DNA of 64,000 bases from an uncultured Eubacteriales bacterium (GTDB lineage: Bacteria > Bacillota > Clostridia > Christensenellales > UMGS416), in contig UQLW01000015.1 of the NCBI GenBank assembly GCA_900542005.1, positions 1 to 64,000 of the forward strand. Direction: 5' to 3'. The notes below the pieces were generated by a model. It was not told where the DNA came from, searched no databases, and saw only the letters and a program-made list of their open reading frames with translations. The position numbers and the translations under genes are program-made. Shown here one piece after another: positions 25,994 through 32,185 of the stretch (its first letter is position 1; each line of letters opens with the position of its first letter).

Positions 25994-26642
25994 CCTTATA
26001 TTCCCCGATCCGCAGCGATGCCTGTTCTGTGGCCGTCCCTTTCAGCCCCGCAGTTGGGGCATCTGCCCTGAATGCCTGGCGGCGCTGAAGGATGGCGATG
26101 GCCGCCAACCGCTTCCCATGGCCTATGGCGATGGCGCGGCGGCTTTCCGGTACCAGGGTGCGGCGCGCAGCTGCCTGCTGGCGTTGAAGTTCCAGGGCGA
26201 AACCTGGCGGGCCCCGATGATGGCCCAATGGATGGCCTATGCCGCGCAGGCCATGGAGCCTGAGGCGGTGGCTGCGGTGCCCATCCATCCCCTGCGGCGG
26301 ATGGCCCGGGGCTATGCCCAATGCGTGCTGCTGGCCAAGGGCGTGGCCGCTGCCCTTGCGCTTCCCTATGAGGGAGAGGCCCTGCGGCGTAGGCGCCATG
26401 CGCCGCCGCTGTATACCCTTCAGGCAGACGACCATGCCAGGGCGGTGGCCGGCCGGTTTTCAGCCGGCAAGGCGGCAGACAGGCTAAGGGGCAAGCATGT
26501 GCTGCTGGTGGATGACGTATGCACCACGGGAAGCACCCTAAACGAGTGCGCCCGGATTTTGGTTCAGGCGGGCGTGTCCAGGGTCAGCGCAGTGTGCTTT
26601 GCCGCCGCCTCAGGGGCATACCCGGTGGAGGGCCCCTTCTGA
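25980..26642 (+). CDS. comF: ComF-family phosphoribosyltransferase-like protein
   Basis: A 220-aa protein related to competence protein ComFC/GntX. An N-terminal zinc ribbon has cysteines C14, C17, C29 and C32 (CLFC and CPEC), and the C-terminal PRTase fold carries the PRPP loop VLLVDDVCTTGSTL near residue 175. The start ATG 25980 lies inside the end of recD2, giving a 14-bp overlap in another frame and tight coupling. In Firmicutes comFC is typically followed by hpf/raiA; here a structured RNA follows instead. A role in DNA uptake is possible but no other competence gene is in view. Confidence 0.9.
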   Translation: MKPLDLIFPDPQRCLFCGRPFQPRSWGICPECLAALKDGDGRQPLPMAYGDGAAAFRYQGAARSCLLALKFQGETWRAPMMAQWMAYAAQAMEPEAVAAVPIHPLRRMARGYAQCVLLAKGVAAALALPYEGEALRRRRHAPPLYTLQADDHARAVAGRFSAGKAADRLRGKHVLLVDDVCTTGSTLNECARILVQAGVSRVSAVCFAAASGAYPVEGPF

Positions 26643-26650
26643 CCGCCTCC

Positions 26651-26679
26651 TTGCGCAATCAGGCCCAAGGGGATATAAT
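26651..26679 (+). promoter_or_regulatory. Promoter of the structured RNA
   Basis: TTGCGC (26651-26656) and a perfect TATAAT (26674-26679) with a 17-nt spacer; predicted start near 26686, which matches the 5' end of the RNA's closing stem. Confidence 0.75.
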
Positions 26680-26685
26680 AAGGAA

Positions 26686-26900
26686 AAGCGGATAACAGGT
26701 CTGTGGTTGAAAGTCGAGGCCAGTCGCGGGCAAAACGATCCACGTAAGCCGGACAAAGTCCGGTGAGCATGGCGCGGTTTAGAAGTAAGTCCAGCCAGGA
26801 ACACCTGAGAGAGGGACGCGTGAGGGGAATGCACCCCAAGCAAAACCTCCAGCTGGCGGGTGTGGGGGCAAAAACCAGGTCAGCTGTTTTCCGCTTTTTT
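26686..26900 (+). ncRNA. Structured non-coding RNA, probably raiA-motif RNA
   Basis: About 215 nt with a defined promoter and end. The ends close on each other: AAGCGGATAACAG (26686-26698) pairs with CTGTTTTCCGCTT (26884-26896) over 13 positions with one T-T mismatch, running directly into a U6 tract. Inside are several hairpins, including CCGGAC-AAA-GTCCGG, CAGG-AACA-CCTG and GGGG-AATGCA-CCCC, with conserved-looking purine-rich junctions. Size, closing stem and position right after comF match the raiA RNA motif of Firmicutes, which normally precedes raiA/hpf. The assignment is by synteny and shape, not by a covariance search. Confidence 0.65.
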
Positions 26901-26913
26901 CTCGAGATGGCGC

Positions 26914-26955
26914 AAAAGTCCCGTTCCCTTACGTCAAAAGGGGAAAGGGACTTTT
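26914..26955 (+). terminator. Second terminator-like hairpin before the PfkB gene
   Basis: AAAAGTCCC (26914-26922) pairs with GGGACTTTT (26947-26955), extended inside by TTCCCTT with AAGGGGAA. T residues end the right arm. It backs up termination of the RNA or gates read-through into the kinase gene. Confidence 0.7.
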
Positions 26956-26978
26956 GTTGTGTGGAAAGGAAGAGGAAG

Positions 26979-27917
26979 ATGATAACGTCGCTGTGTATGA
27001 ATCCCTGCATCGACCGGACGCTGAATTTGGCCTCCTTTGCCTGCGGCGGCATGAACCGCGCCGAATCGGTCCACCAGGACGGCGCGGGCAAGGGGGTGAA
27101 CGTGGCTCTGGCTGGCAGCCAAATCGGCCTGACCATGGGGTGCATCGGAATCCTGGGCCAGGAGAACGGATACCTTGTGACGGACCGGCTTCGCGGCGCA
27201 GGCATTGCCCATGAATTTGTCATGCGCCCCGGCGCAATCCGGTGCAATACCAAAATCGTGGACGCTTCCACCCATCAGGTCACAGAGATCAATGAGGCTG
27301 GCGAACCGGCGGGCAGCGGCTGCCTGGCCGAGGTGCTGGAGCTCTGCGGCAAATGGGCTGAAAAAAGCCGCGCCCTGGTATTGTCAGGCTCCCTGCCGCC
27401 CCGCTGCCCCAGGAATTACTATGCGCAGCTCATGGACCATGCGGCCCAGCGGTCGCCGGGCTGCGCGCTGGTGGTGGACGCAGAAGGCGAGGCCCTATCC
27501 TGTACGCTGGATAAAAAGCCCTATCTCATCAAGCCCAACCGGTATGAGCTGGAAACCCTATGCGGACGAAGCCTGGATTCGCTGGAGCAGGTTATGGAGC
27601 AGGCCCAGCGGCTTTGGGCCCGCGGCGCCCAGCATGTGGCCGTCTCCCTGGGCCGCGAGGGCGTCCTGGGTCTGAGCGGAGAAGGGGCCTGGTATGCGCC
27701 GGCCCTGCCCTGCCCGGTCCAATCTACAGTGGGCGCGGGGGATTCCATGCTTGCCGCTATGACGGGCGCGCTGCTGGCGGGAGAGGGGATGGAGCAGGCG
27801 CTGATCCGCGGCGTAGCCCTGGCGACGGCTGCCGTCGCAACGCCGGGCACAGGCTGGATTGATACCGGCCTCTATCACGAAGCCCTCAAGCGGGTTAAGC
27901 CGCAGAAGCTATCCTAG
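26979..27917 (+). CDS. PfkB-family hexose-phosphate kinase (1-phosphofructokinase or tagatose-6-phosphate kinase)
   Basis: Ribokinase-fold sugar kinase, 312 aa. The N-terminus MITSLCMNPCIDRTLNL is typical of FruK/LacC, and the C-terminal PfkB signature GAGDSMLAAMTGAL begins near residue 252 with catalytic Asp255. The start ATG 26979 follows GGAAGAGGAAG; an in-frame extension upstream would run through the structured RNA and is rejected. No fructose PTS or fru regulator adjoins it, so the choice between fructose-1-phosphate and tagatose-6-phosphate is open. Its stop abuts the boundary of the AT-rich island. Confidence 0.88.
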   Translation: MITSLCMNPCIDRTLNLASFACGGMNRAESVHQDGAGKGVNVALAGSQIGLTMGCIGILGQENGYLVTDRLRGAGIAHEFVMRPGAIRCNTKIVDASTHQVTEINEAGEPAGSGCLAEVLELCGKWAEKSRALVLSGSLPPRCPRNYYAQLMDHAAQRSPGCALVVDAEGEALSCTLDKKPYLIKPNRYELETLCGRSLDSLEQVMEQAQRLWARGAQHVAVSLGREGVLGLSGEGAWYAPALPCPVQSTVGAGDSMLAAMTGALLAGEGMEQALIRGVALATAAVATPGTGWIDTGLYHEALKRVKPQKLS

Positions 27918-28186
27918 CATACCGGAGGTATATTAAGGGCGGCGGCAAGGGCAGCGTTGCAGAGCAGGACAGCCTGACCGCAGACGGTAGAGGGGCAGTC
28001 TTCGTCCGGCTCCGGCGCGGCACACTGGACCCGCTTCTTGTTTATCAGATCGTTGGGGGAAACTTGCCGTTCCGATTTCACTTTAAGCGGCAAAATCTTG
28101 TCAAGGGCGGCATAGCGGATGACAGCCTTGCAAAAGCGTTGCACCTTGCGCTGGATACACCCTTGATAGGCTTTCAGGCCGGTCAT
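27914..28186 (-). pseudogene. Truncated sigma-factor-like remnant of a conjugative element
   Basis: A 90-codon minus-strand frame with GGGGG before its ATG. The part around QRFCKAVIRYAA and the segment VCGQAVLLCNAALAAALN recall the small sigma-70-like regulators carried by Tn916/Tn1549-type integrative elements (FCKTVIRN... and ...LAxALNxLP). The region carrying the usual LPxxKRDIILL helix is absent: the frame breaks off at about 27937 and stops at the end of the PfkB gene. I read this as a 5' fragment left after deletion. The similarity is from memory and modest. Confidence 0.4.
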
Positions 28187-28372
28187 ATCCCCCTCTCTGA
28201 ATCATCGTTTGGGGCGGCAGCACTCCTTGCTGCCGCCCCTTGACCGTCTACCAGCAAAGGCGGGCGCGCTGCCAAGGCCGGCGCGTATGCGCCGTTTACC
28301 TTGACCGTTTATTGGCCCGGCTGGCTTTGCTGAATGGTGATTTTCGCTTTGGGGTTCATAATTCCCGCCGTA
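28187..28372. other. Non-coding junction with a 12-bp hairpin and a direct repeat
   Basis: GGGGCGGCAGCA (28211-28222) and TGCTGCCGCCCC (28228-28239) form a perfect 12-bp hairpin with a 5-nt loop and no U-run on either strand. CCTTGACCGT occurs at 28238-28247 and again at 28299-28308. No gene is evident. GC content is high on the left and drops sharply near 28360, marking the edge of the acquired block. Confidence 0.5.
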
Positions 28373-29236
28373 TTATTCAAAAATATGGATTTGACTTAAA
28401 GCGTCTCGCAGACGGAACGCATCCCATGGCAAATGTTCGGTGATACTCATGCCTACGATCTCTGCTTTCTCAGAAACATCTGTAAGGAGCCGCACAATCT
28501 CCTTTAGCTTCATTCGTCCTACGGCTGCTGGAAACAGGCTAGGATCCGTATAGGGTTCCGCCGGGTAAATGCTGCGAAAGTCAGCAGGGAACAGCACGTC
28601 TAGATCCCAGTGGACGGCTACAAACTGAATACCTTCACGTTCTATCCACGAAAGTACCTTTTGGCTGCCTGCTGCCAGTTCTTCAGGCGAAGCCATAGCA
28701 AGTGCCAACTCTTTGCAGGCCATGTCCATTGGACGAAGCCTTTCTTCAATGATACCGGCAAGCAGCACCTTTTGCGGAGCATATGGGTAGGAAACGGATG
28801 TAAGCTCGGCTTCCGGGCTGCTATTCAACAGATTTCCCAGCACCATTTCATGTAAGTGAGCAGTGTCCTTCGTGGTAGAGCAATCCGGGTGTGCATCCAG
28901 CCATAATAAGCCGATCTTATCGTTATATTTTCCGCTCAGGTAGTCAAAAGGCACTTGTGTTACTGCACAGTCACCGCCAAACACAATCACTTTATCGGGC
29001 TGTTTTTCATAGAGGATTGCTTTGGCTGCCCTTGCCTGTTTCAAAAGTGCAGCGCCCTTATCTATGCCGCCCATGGGCTGCGAAGCGGAGGCAAAATCTT
29101 TTGCTACGGGAACGGTTACTTCCTCTGCCGTTTTACTTGGGGGCGCAATCGCCGCCAATAGTTCCGAGCCGAATACATAGTTTGGGTTCATTCCCCCCTG
29201 CCATTGGGGGTAATGTAGCCGAAGCGTCTTTTTCAT
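28373..29236 (-). CDS. Arginase/agmatinase-family protein
   Basis: Ureohydrolase-fold protein, 287 aa. The dimanganese motifs are recognisable: GGDC, DAHPDCS and HWDLDV. The start ATG 29236 overlaps the previous gene's TGA by 4 nt and has AAGGGGAA upstream; a longer frame starting at 29293 would overlap that gene by about 60 nt. It may hydrolyse arginine, agmatine or another guanidino or formamide compound; substrate residues are not diagnostic by eye. It is the last gene of a three-gene minus-strand operon whose codons are clearly more AT-rich than the chromosome. Confidence 0.85.
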   Translation of the reverse strand: MKKTLRLHYPQWQGGMNPNYVFGSELLAAIAPPSKTAEEVTVPVAKDFASASQPMGGIDKGAALLKQARAAKAILYEKQPDKVIVFGGDCAVTQVPFDYLSGKYNDKIGLLWLDAHPDCSTTKDTAHLHEMVLGNLLNSSPEAELTSVSYPYAPQKVLLAGIIEERLRPMDMACKELALAMASPEELAAGSQKVLSWIEREGIQFVAVHWDLDVLFPADFRSIYPAEPYTDPSLFPAAVGRMKLKEIVRLLTDVSEKAEIVGMSITEHLPWDAFRLRDALSQIHIFE

Positions 29237-30240
29237 TTTCGTTCCCCTTTCCGAGCAGATGGGCAGTTGCGCCCATCTATATACCATATGCATCGCCTAC
29301 AGTTGCGGCATGGAATGGGCTGTTCTCCACGCAGCACTTTATTCGCCCATGCGGGGTCGCATAGATGCCCGCGTCCGATTGCCGCCATATCCGCGTATTT
29401 GTTCTCCAACACCTTTTCAGCCTGATCTCCGGTCTGAATATTCCCCACTCCGATAACCGGCAGCGATACTTTGCCTTTCACCAAAGAAGCGGCATAGATT
29501 TTGCCGTCAAATCGAAAGTGCGACGGGATATTGCCATATCCACTCATTCCGGTTGACACATCTAACAGATCGCCGCCCGCCTGTTCAATCGTGATGGCGG
29601 TCTGCACCAGTTCATCGTAATCCGGATTTCCAAAACGAACTGCTACGATAAAACTCTCCCCGCAGAGCTTTTTTATCTCACGGATTAACTCAGCTAAAAG
29701 CCGGACACGCCGCTCAAAGCTTCCGCCATAACCGTCTTGCCTTTTGCTGGTTTCGATGATTTGATTCAGATACATCCCATGTGCCGCATGAAGCTCTATC
29801 CCATCAAAGCCGGCCTGTTTGCAGCGGACAGCCGCCCGGATAAAATCTTCTTTATAGCGCAGGAACTCTTTTTCGGGGATTTCCGCAATCGCATGATAAG
29901 GCATAGTAGAAAGGCCGGTTTCCATAAGCTGCACAAGTGTAACCGCGCCATTTTCTGTCGCTGCCTGTGCCAGCTTTTTAAGACCGGGCAGGCAATCATC
30001 AGAGAACAGCCCGATGGTATTGCGCGGTTCCGGCATTTTTGTAACCGCACAGGCTTCAATAATGATTAAACCTGCGCCGCCCCTGGCATAAGCCCCATAG
30101 CGTTCTATATGGCGGCGATTCACCAACCCGTCCGGCGCTGTCATTCCAAAGTCTGCCATAGGGGGAACAACCACCCTGTTTTTTATTTTCCTGCCGCAGA
30201 TTTCAAGCGGCAGGGTTAAAGAAACTGCGCTGTGCTTCAT
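29233..30240 (-). CDS. NADH:flavin oxidoreductase (old yellow enzyme family)
   Basis: FMN-binding TIM-barrel oxidoreductase, 335 aa, with the N-terminal KNRVVVPPMADFG, the active-site HAAHGMYLNQ and the late phosphate-binding region IGVGNIQTGDQAEK followed by AAIGRGHLCDP. The C-terminus retains CRNCRRC, the beginning of the 4Fe-4S site found in the larger 2,4-dienoyl-CoA reductase-type proteins, but the second flavin domain is absent. It probably reduces activated alkenes. It lies 2 nt after the FMN reductase gene and overlaps the arginase gene, so all three form one operon. Confidence 0.9.
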   Translation of the reverse strand: MKHSAVSLTLPLEICGRKIKNRVVVPPMADFGMTAPDGLVNRRHIERYGAYARGGAGLIIIEACAVTKMPEPRNTIGLFSDDCLPGLKKLAQAATENGAVTLVQLMETGLSTMPYHAIAEIPEKEFLRYKEDFIRAAVRCKQAGFDGIELHAAHGMYLNQIIETSKRQDGYGGSFERRVRLLAELIREIKKLCGESFIVAVRFGNPDYDELVQTAITIEQAGGDLLDVSTGMSGYGNIPSHFRFDGKIYAASLVKGKVSLPVIGVGNIQTGDQAEKVLENKYADMAAIGRGHLCDPAWANKVLRGEQPIPCRNCRRCIWYIDGRNCPSARKGERK

Positions 30241-30242
30241 AT

Positions 30243-30782
30243 TTACTTGACCGACCTCCCCAGCTGATAGGCCTTTTCCGGGTAATCTGTTTTTTCCATA
30301 TCTGACCGCGAATAGCAGCCATAAGCGAGCAAAATTCCCGTGTCCTGCCAGCCCAAATAATGTGTTGTTTCCTGATAGCTCCCAACCACGCCATTCATAA
30401 TCCGCTTCTCAGCACTGGCGGCAGACACAATCAGCATGGCTTTCTTATTTGCACCGCGCAGCAAATGATCAATTCCATGGAATCGGTCAATCGCCATTTT
30501 GATCTGGGCGGACATTGCATGGTAGTAAAGGGGCGTAACAAATACCACCATGTCGGCTTTCAATAACGCTGCATATAATTCGGTCATGCCGTCGTTGAAT
30601 ACACACGGCTTTTTCCCGCACGCGCAAGAGTCGCAGCCAATACATGGGTGGACATTCTCAAAAGCTGTATTGAAACGGAAAACTTCGTTTCCGGCTTCTG
30701 TGGCTCCCTCTATAAATTTGTCTGCCAGCAAGGCAGATGTCCCGTTTTTGTGGGGACTTCCGGTAATTACAACAATTCTCAT
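30243..30782 (-). CDS. NADPH-dependent FMN reductase / flavodoxin-like oxidoreductase
   Basis: Flavodoxin-fold protein, 179 aa, with the phosphate loop GSPHKNGTSALLADKF at residues 8-23, the cysteine segment HPCIGCDSCACGKKPC typical of the iron-sulfur-flavoprotein-like subgroup, and TPLYYHAMSAQIKMAIDR. First gene of the minus-strand operon; CAAGGAGGAAAC precedes its ATG. It may feed reduced flavin or electrons to the OYE-like enzyme. It is divergent from the Crp/Fnr gene. Confidence 0.9.
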   Translation of the reverse strand: MRIVVITGSPHKNGTSALLADKFIEGATEAGNEVFRFNTAFENVHPCIGCDSCACGKKPCVFNDGMTELYAALLKADMVVFVTPLYYHAMSAQIKMAIDRFHGIDHLLRGANKKAMLIVSAASAEKRIMNGVVGSYQETTHYLGWQDTGILLAYGCYSRSDMEKTDYPEKAYQLGRSVK

Positions 30783-30807
30783 AGGTGTTTCCTCCTTGTG
30801 TCTTGAA

Positions 30808-30840
30808 TTGAAAAAAGCTGCTCATGGTGATACAATTATA
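30808..30840. promoter_or_regulatory. Divergent promoter pair with overlapping -10 boxes
   Basis: Plus strand: TTGAAA (30808-30813), 17 nt, TACAAT (30831-30836), driving the Crp/Fnr gene. On the minus strand TATAAT occupies 30840-30835, overlapping that -10, but has no good -35. The weak minus promoter is probably activated, plausibly by the divergent regulator. Confidence 0.65.
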
Positions 30841-30873
30841 GGGACGAAATGAAATAGTTTGCGAGGTGATAAA

Positions 30874-31545
30874 TTGCTGACACCACGCTATTTTTTCGCA
30901 GATGACTTCCGGCAGTTTTATGAATACTTCCTTTCCCAGCCCCATACCGAAAGAACATTTCATAAAGGGGACTATCTGTGGAAGCCCGGACAGCCTTATG
31001 AAAAAATCCATTATATCATTTCCGGGGCGGCCATTCATTTTGCAGACCATGAAAATGGCCGCAGGAAAATTATCAGCTTTCACGGAGCTCATACGGTGTT
31101 CCCCGGTTATCGCCAGCATGACTATAAAATCGAGCTATCATTGATTACAGCCGCCTTATCCGATATGAAAGTTCTGGAGTTTACGAAAGACCAATTTCAA
31201 AAAATGTTTGAAACGAATACTGCATTGAGCGAACAGGTTGTAAACTGGTACTCCATGTATATCAACCGTTTTCTTTTTGAAATCGTCCATCAAGAGTACA
31301 ATCCGTCTTTCGTCAAAATCTGCAATCTTCTGTATCTGCTCACCATCAATCAGCCTGCCTGTTTCGGCCTTGTCATTGATATGACGCAGCAAGAGCTTGC
31401 AGAAATTCTCGGACTTAGCCGGATTCAACTCACCAGAGGACTATCCGACCTGCGCAAACAGAATATTATTTCAACTACTCGCGGAAAAGTGCATGTAATC
31501 AATCTGCCTGCCCTGGCAAGCCTTTGCTCATCAGAAACACTTTGA
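30874..31545 (+). CDS. Crp/Fnr-family transcriptional regulator
   Basis: A 223-aa protein with an N-terminal cyclic-nucleotide-binding-type beta-barrel (about residues 15-120; GDYLWKPGQPYEKIHYIISG), a long dimer helix and a C-terminal Crp-type winged helix with MTQQELAEILGLSRIQLTRGL. The cysteine ligands of true Fnr are not in the expected N-terminal cluster. The start is TTG 30874, placed by GAGGTGA at 30863-30869; an upstream TTG gives only five extra residues. Its divergence from the flavoprotein operon suggests it controls those genes. Confidence 0.88.
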   Translation: MLTPRYFFADDFRQFYEYFLSQPHTERTFHKGDYLWKPGQPYEKIHYIISGAAIHFADHENGRRKIISFHGAHTVFPGYRQHDYKIELSLITAALSDMKVLEFTKDQFQKMFETNTALSEQVVNWYSMYINRFLFEIVHQEYNPSFVKICNLLYLLTINQPACFGLVIDMTQQELAEILGLSRIQLTRGLSDLRKQNIISTTRGKVHVINLPALASLCSSETL

Positions 31546-31571
31546 GCTGCTCTCATGGGAAATTATACGGT

Positions 31572-31619
31572 TTCAGCCCGCATATCATCTGCTTCAAATG
31601 ATATGCAGGCTGAATTTTT
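31572..31619 (+). terminator. Terminator of the Crp/Fnr gene
   Basis: Arms 31572-31588 and 31598-31614 pair over 16 of 17 positions (TTCAGCC with GGCTGAA, GCATATCAT with ATGATATGC), followed by TTTTT. Confidence 0.9.
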
Positions 31620-31624
31620 CATCT

Positions 31625-31772
31625 TGTAAGCCTGAACGCGGTCAATGAAGCGCGGAAGAACACCGTGGGCCTTGTCTCACGGCGGTGATGCGCGCTCAGA
31701 CCTTGGAAGGCAGGGCAACGCGCAACACCGGGCTGGATATGCCCAAGGACCAGAAGCCGGACAAGGAAGCAT
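31625..31772 (+). pseudogene. Frameshifted coding remnant, unrecognised
   Basis: Two open stretches join across a frameshift: one begins near 31629 and encodes LNAVNEARKNTVGLVSRR, the other runs from about 31688 to TAA near 31770 and ends TRNTGLDMPKDQKPDKEA. No start or ribosome site is present. The composition is GC-rich, unlike the island genes, so this may be a 3' tail of a gene broken by the insertion or by decay of a mobile element. I do not recognise the family. Confidence 0.3.
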
Positions 31773-31790
31773 AAATATACCATCGCCCCT

Positions 31791-31830
31791 AAAAGGCCCC
31801 GGAATAGCTGCGGCATTCCGGGGCCTTTTT
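31791..31830 (+). terminator. Strong terminator at the right edge of the island
   Basis: AAAAGGCCCCGGAAT (31791-31805) pairs perfectly with ATTCCGGGGCCTTTT (31815-31829) across a 9-nt loop, with a further T. The flanking A and T runs could allow it to work in both directions. Confidence 0.9.
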
Positions 31831-32053
31831 CTATCGGATTACTGGGTTTGTAAAAATGAATTTTGATAAAAGCCAAAGGCGGCAATTGACCATTCAGTTA
31901 AAATGACGATACCGCAAAAGAGGGGTATTTCATCAAAAAAATTGCAGAATATGTGAATAAATAACAAAATAACAAACCAAATAGGGCAGCGGAGCTTTGG
32001 GGTTTTACATGATTTGCATAATTTATAACGGTTGCAAATTGGTTGCTTTTTAG
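31831..32053. other. AT-rich non-coding stretch upstream of the pyrophosphatase gene
   Basis: About 220 bp, markedly AT-rich, without a supportable ORF. GGTTGC recurs near 32030 and 32041. Nothing here resembles a known riboswitch. It probably holds upstream regulatory sequence for the next gene. Confidence 0.4.
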
Positions 32054-32082
32054 TTGCTCAGCGGGGATGATTGGATTATAAT
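32054..32082 (+). promoter_or_regulatory. Promoter of the pyrophosphatase gene
   Basis: TTGCTC (32054-32059) and TATAAT (32077-32082), 17-nt spacer. A second TATAAT at 32092-32097 has a poorer -35 at 15 nt. Confidence 0.7.
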
Positions 32083-32185
32083 TATGCAGTGTATAATGGG
32101 TGAGTAGGGCGCAATGCGGGCGCCGCGAAAGCCCATTATGCTGCCCGGTCAAATCACGACAAAGGTAAAGGAAGGTAATGAAGCT

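Noticed and set aside
26763..26978. In-frame N-terminal extension of the PfkB gene
   Set aside because: It runs through the structured RNA and two terminator-like hairpins, has no ribosome site, and the conserved kinase N-terminus begins at 26979.
28211..28239. Perfect 12-bp hairpin as terminator of the arginase operon
   Set aside because: No U-run on the minus strand, and it lies more than 130 nt past the stop; recorded only as a hairpin.
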